DNA from: Acidobacteriota bacterium
GTDB taxonomy: Bacteria > Acidobacteriota > Blastocatellia > Pyrinomonadales > Pyrinomonadaceae
NCBI GenBank assembly: GCA_019639115.1
Contig: JAHBSM010000003.1
Coordinates: forward strand, 234,160-298,159
DNA length: 64,000 bases
Reading direction: 5' to 3'
The notes below the pieces were generated by a model. The model searched no databases. It was given only the letters and a program-made list of their open reading frames with translations, and was not told the origin of the DNA. The translations under genes were made by a program, and so were the position numbers. Below, piece after piece: positions 55,845 through 64,000 of this stretch (position 1 is the first letter of the stretch; every line of letters starts with the position of its first letter).

Positions 55845-56897
55845 TTAATTTGCCGATTGCGGCCGGGCCTTTTCGAGCGTGCGAGAGTACATCTCCCTGA
55901 ATTCTTCCCAATCGCCGGCAGCCGACCCGTGATCACCGTACCAATGACGCTCGAAGGCACCGGTGATGACGCGAAAATCGTCGAATAGCGGCCTCTTATT
56001 GACGTCACGCAGATAATCGCGGTTCGTCTTGTGCCGGGCCAATGCGATCAAACGGCGATCATTGAGCTCACATAGAAGCGCAACGTACCCTTTACGTATC
56101 GCAAGCCGCAGCTCGCCCGCCCGAGCCAGTGATTCGGCTTCGTCAAGAAGCCCGGACGGCGACACATCTGCCGCGATCGTTTCGCCCAGTACGACGCGGT
56201 CGTCCTTGGCCGTCTTTTCCTCCGAACTGTAACGCGTCCTCAAATAGCGCGTTAGCCGCCAGGCCAGCATCAAGAGCAAGCCGGTCAAGCCAACGTAGAG
56301 CAAGGTTTGCAGGATCGATGCCAGCTGCGGCATCCCTGCTTGATCCACCGGCGTCGGAGCTGCTGAGGGAAATAGATCCTGTATCCATTTGAGGATCGCA
56401 TCCAGGACCCGCTGGAACGGGCTTTCCTGGACCACGGGCTTGCGATAATCGTCGCGGTCAAGTATCTCGCCGAGTTTTCTCTTGTCTTCGTCCCTGCTTC
56501 TTTGCTGCGCGGTCGCGTTCTCGAGCTCGTTGATGTGTTCTTCGATCGACACCAGACGCTCATAGATCGCGGAAGCGATATCTGTCCGAGCATTTTCATT
56601 CGAGGAGATCAGCCGGTCGAGCTCTTCGTGCAGCCACCGGTTATCGATGTCCAACGTACCGCCGCCGTACGTTAACTTTTCAGACGGAGGAAGTGTCCGC
56701 TTTAGCTCTACGACGATCTGCGAATAGCTCGCCTGATCGCCGGATTCAGAGGAGTTCACGAGTTCATCGGCAAGAGATATCGCCGTACTGACCCGCACTG
56801 CGTAGCCGCCTAGGCTGCCGTCCGGCGAATTCGCTCTCAATGGCCCCGCCACTAGCAGAACCAGGATCAAAGGAGCAATGGTCAGGACTCGCTTCAT
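55845..56897 (-). CDS. DUF4129-containing membrane protein
   Basis: 350 residues from ATG 56897, giving signal peptide MKRVLTIAPLILVLLVAGPLRANS; ATG 56909 (overlapping the preceding stop, MTDIMKRV) is equally possible. Helical periplasmic region with a coiled coil (about 100-150), one central membrane helix (about 205-225, LYVGLTGLLLMLAWRLTRYL), and the C-terminal DUF4129 motif (RKGYVALLCELNDRRLIALARHKTNRDYL…YGDH). Usual partner of MoxR operons; function unknown. Confidence 0.82.
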   Translation of the reverse strand: MKRVLTIAPLILVLLVAGPLRANSPDGSLGGYAVRVSTAISLADELVNSSESGDQASYSQIVVELKRTLPPSEKLTYGGGTLDIDNRWLHEELDRLISSNENARTDIASAIYERLVSIEEHINELENATAQQRSRDEDKRKLGEILDRDDYRKPVVQESPFQRVLDAILKWIQDLFPSAAPTPVDQAGMPQLASILQTLLYVGLTGLLLMLAWRLTRYLRTRYSSEEKTAKDDRVVLGETIAADVSPSGLLDEAESLARAGELRLAIRKGYVALLCELNDRRLIALARHKTNRDYLRDVNKRPLFDDFRVITGAFERHWYGDHGSAAGDWEEFREMYSRTLEKARPQSAN

Positions 56898-56901
56898 AAT
56901 G

Positions 56902-58017
56902 TCAGTCATTATCAAGCCCGAGTATCGTCCCGGCAGTTTCTCGAACGGCTGGCCTTACATTTACCGAACCCGCTGACGTGGCCGAGATAGCGGGTTGAAG
57001 CGGGTTCTCATACGAGACCGGAACCGACGGTATATCGCCGAGTCGGCGCGCCGCCATTAGCTCGATATCGTATCCCTCGGCCCGCACCCGTTCATCTACG
57101 TAGAGTATGCACATCCCGATGGTCCACACCGGCATCAGCATGATAAGGCTGAGTTGAGAGATCAAGGCATATCCGATCTCTACCCAGGCCGGGGCCGCAT
57201 CCTCTGCCGTGAATGTGATATCAACTCCGTTGGCCCACGCGAACCACATGAAGGGAACGTATAGTATGGCAAGCGCGGCTACCGAGGCCGCCAGCGTAAA
57301 CAGGAACAATGCCATCAAGCGATGTACGCTGCCTGTTGCGAGAGATATATTTCGTGATATTGCTTTGCCGACACCCAACCCCTCGACCAGCATTATCTGC
57401 GGTACGAAAGCAACTCGCGAAGCCACAGCAAAAAAGATCCATAGCCCTCCGTAGCCGCCGGCCAGAAAGACGGCTATGCCGACGATCACCGCTACGTAAG
57501 GGACGATACCCAATACGGCCGCGACCAGGGCAACACAGATGAAGGCGATCACAAGCGTGAAATAGAATATGAAAATCGCAAAAATCGCCAGTGCGAATCC
57601 GATCGAGGCTGATGCCGCTACGAGGCTCCCCAGGCGATGCCACACGTTGCGATAGGTCTCTGCAAAAGTGATCGATTCACCAAATAGAAGATGCCGAACG
57701 AAATTTCGGGATGCGCCGCCCATTACCACCAGCGCGGCCACAAATTCGCCGATCCAGATCACTACGTCTCCTATACCGGAAAAGACACGATAGAAAGCTA
57801 TGTCGTCGCTGCCTGCGTACTGCGACGGTGCAAAGATAGATCTCGCGACCAGCGTCCAGGCGACAGAGATCACCGCTCCGGCAAGTATCGGCGGCGCGGC
57901 TGTCATCACAAATGTCACGATGTTCTTGCGATAGTACCGGATCGCCCTGTCAATGAGGTCACCCGCCCCTAGCGGTGCGAGGTTCAACTGGGAGGCAATG
58001 TCACCGCGGATCGTCAT
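56902..58017 (-). CDS. polytopic membrane protein of unknown function
   Basis: 371 residues from ATG 58017 (MTIRGDIASQLNLAPLGAGDLIDRAIRYYRKN, the usual start of this family). About six to eight membrane helices including a long Ala/Val/Ile-rich run (FALAIFAIFIFYFTLVIAFICVALVAAVLGIVPYVAVIVGIAVFLAGGY split by glycines). Resembles glycerophosphodiester-phosphodiesterase membrane-domain proteins. First gene of the MoxR operon. A TATAAT box lies at 58039-58044. Confidence 0.8.
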   Translation of the reverse strand: MTIRGDIASQLNLAPLGAGDLIDRAIRYYRKNIVTFVMTAAPPILAGAVISVAWTLVARSIFAPSQYAGSDDIAFYRVFSGIGDVVIWIGEFVAALVVMGGASRNFVRHLLFGESITFAETYRNVWHRLGSLVAASASIGFALAIFAIFIFYFTLVIAFICVALVAAVLGIVPYVAVIVGIAVFLAGGYGGLWIFFAVASRVAFVPQIMLVEGLGVGKAISRNISLATGSVHRLMALFLFTLAASVAALAILYVPFMWFAWANGVDITFTAEDAAPAWVEIGYALISQLSLIMLMPVWTIGMCILYVDERVRAEGYDIELMAARRLGDIPSVPVSYENPLQPAISATSAGSVNVRPAVRETAGTILGLDND

Positions 58018-58071
58018 GCAGGAAGAGGGAACGGCCTGATTATAACCTGCCCGGCCAGCGAAAAGGAAAAG

Positions 58072-58102
58072 AAAAAGGCCCGCCGGATAAAGCCGACGGG
58101 CC
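58072..58102 (-). terminator. Rho-independent terminator of the receptor gene
   Basis: Minus strand: GGCCCG…CGGGCC with an inner CGG/CCG, followed by TTTTT. It lies 22 bp past the receptor stop. Confidence 0.9.
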
Positions 58103-58124
58103 AATAGTTCAGTTAACCGATAGC

Positions 58125-61100
58125 TTAGAAGCTGAACCTTGCGGCAAACTGCATGACGCGAACTCCGGTGGAGCTGGTCACACGGCCGAAGGACGTGCTG
58201 TTGATATCGATGAACTGGCCAGGTACGAACTGAACCTTGTTCAGGACGTTGAACGCCTCAGCACGGAGCTGGAGACGCATCCTTTCACCAAAGCCGAACG
58301 ACTTGAACAACGAAAGGTCGAGGTTCGCGGTCGTCGGGCCATTGACAACGGCTCTTTCGAGGCCGCTTGTCTTGCCGGGTGAAACGTTGAAGAACACCTG
58401 GCCGGTGAAGGTTGACTGTCCGAATCCGTTCGAACCGCGGCCGTTACCGCCGCTCGTGTTCAGAGCCGAGCAGTTGCCTGCCTGGAGAGCCGACTGATTG
58501 ATGTTGATCGCCGTCGGATTTACAAAGTAAACGCCGCACGGTGTGATGAACGTTCCAACCAACTTCTTCAGCTCCGCCTTGGTCAGGTTGGTCAGAGCCG
58601 TCTGGCGAGCCGAGCGTCCGACACGGTTGAGCGTGCCGCGAGCATCCGTAAAGGTGATCGGGGCACCCGAGCCGACACGCAGGATACCGTTGAGCTGCCA
58701 GCCGCCGAGGATGGCATCAACGACGCCGCCCTGGTTGAGGAAGCGCTTGCCCTTACCGAACGGAAGCTCATAAAGAGCATTCACATTGAACACATGGGTC
58801 TGATCGTAATCAGCACGCGAGTATTCGAGTTTCGGCTGAGCATTGTCGAGAAGCGGCTCAAATCGGGTCTGGCCGGTTCCCTGTGCATCCGTCAGGTTCT
58901 TGCTGAACGTGTAGTTCGCCTGGAAGGTGAACCCGTTAGCAAGACGGCGGCGTGCTTCTATCTGAAGCGAGTCATAGCGATACGAAGCTCCGTTCAAGAG
59001 CAGGTCAGCCACGAACGCATTGTTGTTCGGCAGGAACTTAACTGTTCCGGCCAGGTTGTTGATGATATACGTGACAGCCTGATCGGCGGGTGTACCCGAG
59101 ATCAGCTGGCCCGTAATGGTCGCGTTGGTCAGCAGGCCGCCGCTTCCGAGGTTCGGATATACGGTGAGGACCTGGCTTCCCGTGATCGACGAATTATAGT
59201 TACCGCCCGTCGTACAGCCGGGTGTCGCATTACAGAGAAGCAGATTGTTGCGTGCTCTATTGAAGTCAGCAGCAAATCCATTCTCGAGAATGATCACCTG
59301 GTTGTAGTCCACACCACGCAGCAGGTTGCCGCTGCGGCTGCCGACATAACGGATCTCAAGCGCTGTGTTCCAACCGATCTCGCGTTGGACACCGAATGAG
59401 TATTCGCTAATGCGCGGGGACTGGAGATTCGGGTCAACTGCAAAGACCGTTCCCTGCAGACCGGCTGCTGCGTTGTTCAGCGCATAGGTGCGGTTGGCAA
59501 CGAAAGCCGGGGCCGGGATCGGCGTGACCGCACCAAAACGATCATTCAGCGCCGTGGTATTGGTCGTCGAGTTAAATGCATTGGCGGTCAGGTTGAGTCC
59601 CTGGTTGCCAAGCAGTGCGTTATCCGGTGCACGAACGAGCTCATCGTTGATGTAGCTGGTCCTGTAGCCGCCGCGGAGAACGCTCTGATTGTCCTTACCG
59701 AACAAGAACTTGAGGAACGAGTTATCGCCAGACTGGACCGCGTACGCGAATCCAAGCACAGGCGACCAATTGTTCTTGTCGGTCTTGTAGAACTGGTTGA
59801 CCTTGCCGGCGTTGCCGCCGACGAACTGGTACGCGCCGTTCGGGTCGAGGATCGCAAGACGCGGATCGCGTCCCGGTGCGATGATCGGCTCAAGAGCGAG
59901 GCCGTTCGTAGACTTAAGTCCCGTGTACAGGTCGTAGCGAACGCCCAAGTTGAGCGTCATCGACGGCGTGATACGGAAGTTGTCGTTGAAGTAGCCTGCC
60001 CAAGCGTCATACTTGAACTGACGACGCTGAGTTGCTCCATTAACGAAACCAGACGTCTGCGACGTTACGTTAAAGGCCTGGCTGCCAGCGCTCACGATAC
60101 CGGCGAGGTAAGCGTACAAAGCATTCGCAGTTGCACGGTTAGCAGTCGGCACGGTGCCCGGGAAATACGTCGTGTTGGTGAACGAAGCCGTCAGGATCTG
60201 CGGCGTGTTCGTGCCTACGCCGATAGTGTAGGTCGGAACCTTGCTCGCATCGTTATAGGCATCGATCGTCACGCGCTGGAACTGGCCTCCGAAGCGGAAC
60301 GAGTGACGGCCCCAGATGTAATCTGCGCTGTCCTGGATGTTCGTCGTTTTGACGTAGCGGCCCTGCTCCTGGAATGTCACTTCCGGATTCGAAGCGATCG
60401 GCGGAGTAAAGAACGCTGACGGATTTGCCTCCGTACGGAGGAAGTCCGGCTTGCTGTAGAAGATACCGCCGCGAAGCTCGTTCACGAAATTGCTGAGGAT
60501 CTGACGCCTCCAAGCAAGTGCGACAAAGTTCGTCTTCGCCGGCTGGATCACCTTCGGAATTGCGTTGTAGGTATCTACGTCGCCGCGGAAGTTGCCTTCA
60601 AGAGCACGGTTATACACGCCGTTGATCGAGTTCTTCGAGTCGATATCGTAGTCGATACGCGTCGTGAAGGTGTGGCGATCCTGGTCGTTCTTCTGCGAGA
60701 AGCGATAACCAGTAGTGTTGACACCGTCACCGGTCTCGGTCGAGTTGCCGGTCGGCATTGCGTTGATGTAACGCGACACCACCGCAGCATTGATCGTAAG
60801 CGGGACACCGATGTTCGGCGTACCGGTCGCGAACGCAGCCGCAGGTAGCGAGAACAGGTTGACGGACTGGGCCACGCCGCTCGCATCGTTGTATCGGAAG
60901 ATACCCTGACGTGCGGTCGGTGTAAGCACGGAGATAAGCCTCGATGCAGGCAGTCTATCCGTCAGTCTCTCATAATATGCAAAGAAGAATAGCTTCTTCT
61001 TGATGATCGGGCCGCTGACGTTGCCGCCGAACTGGTTCCTGTTACGGAAAGGACGGGCAACGTTGTTGGCATTGTTGAACCAAGAGTTAGCACCGAACTT

Positions 61101-61850
61101 CGAGTTACGGTTGTACTCGAAAAGCGTTCCGCGGAATCGGTTCTGGCCGCGAGGCGTGACGAGTTCGACCTGCGCACCGCCGAATCCGCGGCTGGCGTCG
61201 GCCTGCGTCGTGATCGTGAATTCGCTAACGTCGTCAACCGACGGACGGCCCGGGCTGAAGTCCGTGGCGTTCGAACGGATGAAGTTGTCCTGTACGTTGA
61301 TACCGTCGCGGACGATGTTCGTCCCCGAGGTGCGAACACCGTTGATCGTCGTGTTCTGGCTCGGGTTCGACGCCGTACCTGACTGCAGCAGAATTAGGTT
61401 GAGCGGGTTGCGGCCATTGAGCGGCAGCTCCGTTAGCTGTCGCGAGTTGACCGTATTGCCGATCTCGGGGTTGTTGGAGTTGATGATCTCCTGACCCGCT
61501 GAAACTGTTACTTCTTCCGAGACCTGACCAGCTTCTAATACAACGTTTAGCGAGTAGGTCTGGCCGCCGATGATCTTGACATCGGTAGTGGTCTTGGTCT
61601 TGAAGCCATTCGCGGAGACCTTGAGCGTGTAATCGCCGTAGTCAAGCTGCGGGAACGCGAAGTTGCCTTCGCTTCCGGTCGTAGTGGTGGTCTGCTTGCC
61701 CGTTTTGTTGTCGGTCAGCGTGACCGTTGCTCCGGGCAGAACGCCGTCAGTGGCCGAAACCGTACCGACGAGACGTCCTGTATTGGTCTGCGCGAACGTA
61801 AACACTGTCGCGAAGAGTCCCAGAACAACTGCAATTGCAAATCTCTTCAT
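58125..61850 (-). CDS. Oar-like TonB-dependent receptor with N-terminal carboxypeptidase-regulatory domain
   Basis: 1241 residues; GGAGG 6 bp before ATG. Signal peptide (…TFAQ). A CarboxypepD_reg-like domain follows (about 22-110: GRLVGTVSATDGVLPGATVTLTDNKTGK). Then come a plug (about 115-230: NTVNSRQLTELPLNGRNPLNLILLQSG) and a large barrel ending in the outer-membrane phenylalanine signal (VMQFAARFSF). Acidobacteriota and myxobacteria carry many such Oar-type receptors, probably for polymer or protein uptake/export. No TonB/SusD partner is adjacent. A sigma-54-like promoter lies upstream. Confidence 0.92.
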   Translation of the reverse strand: MKRFAIAVVLGLFATVFTFAQTNTGRLVGTVSATDGVLPGATVTLTDNKTGKQTTTTTGSEGNFAFPQLDYGDYTLKVSANGFKTKTTTDVKIIGGQTYSLNVVLEAGQVSEEVTVSAGQEIINSNNPEIGNTVNSRQLTELPLNGRNPLNLILLQSGTASNPSQNTTINGVRTSGTNIVRDGINVQDNFIRSNATDFSPGRPSVDDVSEFTITTQADASRGFGGAQVELVTPRGQNRFRGTLFEYNRNSKFGANSWFNNANNVARPFRNRNQFGGNVSGPIIKKKLFFFAYYERLTDRLPASRLISVLTPTARQGIFRYNDASGVAQSVNLFSLPAAAFATGTPNIGVPLTINAAVVSRYINAMPTGNSTETGDGVNTTGYRFSQKNDQDRHTFTTRIDYDIDSKNSINGVYNRALEGNFRGDVDTYNAIPKVIQPAKTNFVALAWRRQILSNFVNELRGGIFYSKPDFLRTEANPSAFFTPPIASNPEVTFQEQGRYVKTTNIQDSADYIWGRHSFRFGGQFQRVTIDAYNDASKVPTYTIGVGTNTPQILTASFTNTTYFPGTVPTANRATANALYAYLAGIVSAGSQAFNVTSQTSGFVNGATQRRQFKYDAWAGYFNDNFRITPSMTLNLGVRYDLYTGLKSTNGLALEPIIAPGRDPRLAILDPNGAYQFVGGNAGKVNQFYKTDKNNWSPVLGFAYAVQSGDNSFLKFLFGKDNQSVLRGGYRTSYINDELVRAPDNALLGNQGLNLTANAFNSTTNTTALNDRFGAVTPIPAPAFVANRTYALNNAAAGLQGTVFAVDPNLQSPRISEYSFGVQREIGWNTALEIRYVGSRSGNLLRGVDYNQVIILENGFAADFNRARNNLLLCNATPGCTTGGNYNSSITGSQVLTVYPNLGSGGLLTNATITGQLISGTPADQAVTYIINNLAGTVKFLPNNNAFVADLLLNGASYRYDSLQIEARRRLANGFTFQANYTFSKNLTDAQGTGQTRFEPLLDNAQPKLEYSRADYDQTHVFNVNALYELPFGKGKRFLNQGGVVDAILGGWQLNGILRVGSGAPITFTDARGTLNRVGRSARQTALTNLTKAELKKLVGTFITPCGVYFVNPTAININQSALQAGNCSALNTSGGNGRGSNGFGQSTFTGQVFFNVSPGKTSGLERAVVNGPTTANLDLSLFKSFGFGERMRLQLRAEAFNVLNKVQFVPGQFIDINSTSFGRVTSSTGVRVMQFAARFSF

Positions 61851-61959
61851 TATGCTCCTCCTGGATTTTTTGTTTGGTCCCCCGGATCCGGCCGGGTTGA
61901 AATTTAAAAAAGAATCGAAAACTTTGGAAAACTTTACAATTCTTTACACGGTAGTGCAG

Positions 61960-61974
61960 TCAAGAACCGTGCCA
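61960..61974 (-). promoter_or_regulatory. sigma-54 (-24/-12) promoter candidate for the Oar-like receptor
   Basis: Minus strand TGGCACG-N4-TTGA: matches the TGGCACG-N4-TTGC consensus at all but the last base. Predicted start near 61948, about 98 nt before the receptor ATG. A sigma-54 activator gene lies immediately upstream. Confidence 0.6.
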
Positions 61975-62071
61975 CGGTCTCAGGTCAGTTAAGTTGTTAC
62001 AAATACGTAACTTCCAGGCTGCATTTGGGCCGATATGTCCGTATCGTTGTAGAAATTTTCAAAAATCTGGA

Positions 62072-62091
62072 TTTTAATGTAAACATTAAAA
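62072..62091. promoter_or_regulatory. 20-bp dyad, candidate enhancer for the sigma-54 promoter
   Basis: TTTTAATGT-AA-ACATTAAAA, perfect 9-bp arms, centred about 133 bp upstream of the predicted receptor start. The 305-bp gap between the receptor and regulator genes also holds a second dyad (62119-62135) and is AT-rich; nothing else is recognised in it. Confidence 0.55.
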
Positions 62092-62118
62092 AAAGGCCCG
62101 GAAAATCTATGTCAGACG

Positions 62119-62135
62119 TATTCCTACAAGGAATA
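62119..62135. promoter_or_regulatory. second dyad (TATTCCT-ACA-AGGAATA)
   Basis: Perfect 7-bp arms, centred about 179 bp upstream of the predicted receptor start and 21 bp from the response-regulator stop. Could be a second activator site or a weak mRNA-end hairpin. Confidence 0.35.
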
Positions 62136-62155
62136 TCGGGCAGAAAATGCGGGCT

Positions 62156-63565
62156 CTATTGGCGAGTTGGTATCTGGTGGGTCTTTATCTTCGAATTCAA
62201 CGTGGTTGCGTTCAGGCCGAGCAGCCTGGCCGCCCGGGATTGGTGACCGCCGGTCTGGTCGAGCGCCCTTCGGATCAGATCGATCTCGAATCGTTTGACC
62301 TCGTCATAGAAATTGACACCGCGAGAGATGTCGATCTCACCGGTCATTCCCTCAGCGCCTCGGATCAGGTCAAACGCCAGGCTCGGATCTTTGACCTCGG
62401 GGCGAAGGCAATCAACGGTGATCTCGTTGCCGTTCGCAATGATCACGGCTCGTTCGACGATGTTCTCAAGCTCACGAACATTTCCCGGATAATGATATGC
62501 CTCGAGTAGCGAGAGCACCTCGGGCGAAACGTTCTCAGAGATCGATAGCCCGTTTTCCTCAGAGTACTTATGAATGAAGTGCTTCGTCAACGGGAGTATA
62601 TCCTCACGTCGATCTCTCAGAGGCGGCAGCTCGATCGGCACGACCGAAAGCCGATAATACAGATCCTCGCGGAATGTGCCGTTCCTGACAGCCTCGCGGA
62701 GATCGACATTTGTCGCAGCGATGATGCGAACGTCAACCTTGAGCGGGGCGGTGTCACCCAGGGGAGTGAACTCACGTTCCTGAATGACGCGAAGAAGTCG
62801 CACCTGAGTCTCGGGCCTGAGATCGCCAATCTCGTCCAGGAATATCGAGCCGCTGTCGGCGACCTCGAATAATCCTTTTTTTGCGGCGACCGCACCCGTG
62901 AATGCTCCTTTCGTATGCCCGAACAACTCCGACTCGAGCAGCTCCGAAGGGATGTTGGAGCAGTTCACCGCGACAAATGGCGCATCGGCTCGCGGGCTGG
63001 CCTGGTGTATAGCTTTAGCAACCAGCTCCTTTCCCGTCCCGCTCTCGCCTGTGATCAGCACCGTCGAACGCGCCTGTGCGACTCGCTCGACCAGCCTGAA
63101 AACGTTCTCCATGGCCTCCGACCGCCCGATGAATCCATCACGATCGACGGATCTCGCCATCGCCTGGCGAAGCGTTCGGCGTTCTTCTTCTTTTCGTCGG
63201 CTCTTGATGCCGCGCGCGACAAGAGCCAGGATCTGCTCGTTTTGGAAAGGCTTACGGATCACTCCCGCAGCGCCTTTTTCCCACGCCGAAATGGCTGTGT
63301 CGAACGTGGCATAAGCGGTTATCATCAACACGACCGCTTCCGGGTCCAGCTTGATCAGTTCTTCGAGTGCGGTCAGGCCTCCCATGCCGGGCATTGATAC
63401 GTCCATCAGAATGAGGTCGTAATCCTTGTGCGAGCACGCTTCGATGGCCTCTTCGCCTGTGCGGGCGAGATCGACCTTATATCCGGCGTTCGAGAGTATC
63501 GTCTCGAGCACGTCGCGCATGATCTCTTCGTCGTCGCAAACAAGGATGTTGCCTTTTTTGGCCAT
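62156..63565 (-). CDS. NtrC-family sigma-54-dependent response regulator
   Basis: 469 residues. Receiver domain with phospho-acceptor Asp in LILMDVSMPGMGG and conserved KPF lysine; sigma-54 AAA+ core with GESGTGKELVAKAIH, GAFTGA (HTKGAFTGAVAAKKG) and GSIFLDEIGDL; C-terminal Fis helix-turn-helix (GHQSRAARLLGLNATTLNSKIKTH). Phosphorylated by an unseen histidine kinase, it should drive sigma-54 promoters. The nearest such promoter belongs to the Oar-like receptor just downstream. Confidence 0.95.
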   Translation of the reverse strand: MAKKGNILVCDDEEIMRDVLETILSNAGYKVDLARTGEEAIEACSHKDYDLILMDVSMPGMGGLTALEELIKLDPEAVVLMITAYATFDTAISAWEKGAAGVIRKPFQNEQILALVARGIKSRRKEEERRTLRQAMARSVDRDGFIGRSEAMENVFRLVERVAQARSTVLITGESGTGKELVAKAIHQASPRADAPFVAVNCSNIPSELLESELFGHTKGAFTGAVAAKKGLFEVADSGSIFLDEIGDLRPETQVRLLRVIQEREFTPLGDTAPLKVDVRIIAATNVDLREAVRNGTFREDLYYRLSVVPIELPPLRDRREDILPLTKHFIHKYSEENGLSISENVSPEVLSLLEAYHYPGNVRELENIVERAVIIANGNEITVDCLRPEVKDPSLAFDLIRGAEGMTGEIDISRGVNFYDEVKRFEIDLIRRALDQTGGHQSRAARLLGLNATTLNSKIKTHQIPTRQ

Positions 63566-63697
63566 AAATTCTGAATATAACGCAAAACGCCGAACGCCGC
63601 CTAACCCCGCGTTTGAATCCTAAACCTTTTGATGCCCGAACGCGTATTCAGGTTCGGCTGCAGCGGCAAACGTATATGCTGCGCCAATCGAGGCTTT

Positions 63698-64000
63698 ATG
63701 GCAATGAGCAAAAAAAGCAAGATCCTTTTGATCGTTGGCGGCGGTCTGATCGTTCTATTTCTCGTCATGGTCATCGCTTTGGCACTGTTCGCGGAGTCGA
63801 TGAGCAAGCCGTCCGTTGCGCAGAACAGCGTCCTGGTTCTCAGCGTAAGCGGCGACCTGCCGGACTATGTGCCCGATGAACCGCTCGCAAAAGCCTTTGG
63901 CGTCGCACAGCCGCAGTCGTTCACCAGCATTCTGACCCAACTCCGCAAGGCTAAGGCCGATAACCGGATCGGCGGCGTTCTGCTTGAGATCAACTTTCCC
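63698..64000 (+). CDS. sppA: signal peptide peptidase SppA (3' end outside window)
   Basis: 101 residues visible from ATG 63698 (second ATG at 63704). N-terminal membrane anchor (ILLIVGGGLIVLFLVMVIALALFAES). Then the start of the S49 protease fold (NSVLVLSVSGDLPDYVPDEPLAKAF…LTQLRKAKADNRIGGVLLEINFP), which matches SppA's first repeat. The serine and lysine of the catalytic dyad lie beyond the edge. Confidence 0.85.
   Translation, partial: MAMSKKSKILLIVGGGLIVLFLVMVIALALFAESMSKPSVAQNSVLVLSVSGDLPDYVPDEPLAKAFGVAQPQSFTSILTQLRKAKADNRIGGVLLEINFP

Noticed and set aside
62072..62091. 20-bp dyad as a terminator of the response-regulator gene
   Set aside because: The stem is entirely AT-rich with a 2-nt centre and lies 65 bp past the stop; an operator or enhancer site is a better fit.

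Overview
The window reads as chromosomal DNA of a GC-rich, diderm, aerobic bacterium. Acidobacteriota, probably Blastocatellia, is the best guess. The support is a bamA-ompH-fabZ-lpxA outer-membrane operon, a giant Oar-like TonB-dependent receptor with an N-terminal carboxypeptidase-regulatory domain, a three-gene sdhCAB of the two-haem cytochrome b558 type, a FecR/DUF6600 W/Y-rich secreted protein, many small secreted orphan proteins, and sigma-54 activators. This placement is inference from gene content; no rRNA gene is present. I see no transposase, integrase, prophage or CRISPR array.

Layout. 1-15 kb: a TPR-sigma-54 activator (cut by the left edge), a cystatin-like secreted protein, a cysteine desulfurase, an FHA-GAF-nucleotide cyclase, MreB, the c-di-AMP cyclase pair CdaA-CdaR, an esterase, an O-antigen-ligase-like protein with a PDZ-like insert, a large serine hydrolase, and dihydrolipoamide dehydrogenase. 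15-25.5 kb: one long minus-strand operon running bamA-ompH-fabZ-(2-TM protein)-lpxA-(zinc-ribbon protein)-(FHA/M15 peptidase)-(NorD-like vWA protein). 25.6-33 kb: sdhCAB, a divergent LysR regulator with a clear operator, an HD-GYP/STAS signalling pair, and the GTPase YchF. 33.2-34.1 kb: a two-gene XRE-regulator/nuclease-like cassette with its own promoter-operator. 34.2-37 kb: a thiol/copper group (CPMH protein, Cys-cluster protein, DsbB, DsbA, CusF-cytochrome c lipoprotein). 37-50 kb: tRNA-Met, a small membrane gene split by an in-frame amber codon, a POT peptide transporter, an active/inactive M16 protease pair, FecR-DUF6600, a peroxiredoxin-like protein, malate dehydrogenase, and tRNA-Leu. 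49-58 kb: a pseudokinase, a glycine-rich secreted protein, and a MoxR/DUF4350/DUF4129 operon that has a TauE-like permease where DUF58 would be expected. 58-64 kb: the Oar-like receptor, an NtrC-type response regulator, and the start of SppA.

Strongest new leads. (1) The glycine-rich secreted protein gene has a consensus TTGACA/TATAAT promoter whose 15-bp spacer contains a G8 tract, the layout of a phase-variable promoter. (2) The Oar-like receptor has a near-consensus sigma-54 element and a 20-bp dyad at an enhancer-like distance, directly downstream of an NtrC-family regulator gene. (3) An XRE + nuclease-like cassette has an operator overlapping its promoter. (4) A 129-codon membrane-protein frame is interrupted by a single TAG. 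(5) A membrane protein couples a cytoplasmic FHA domain to an external M15-like peptidase inside the bam/lpx operon. (6) A kinase-fold receptor has lost its three main catalytic motifs.

Second-messenger genes are dense: a class III cyclase, a c-di-AMP cyclase and a c-di-GMP phosphodiesterase candidate lie within 32 kb.
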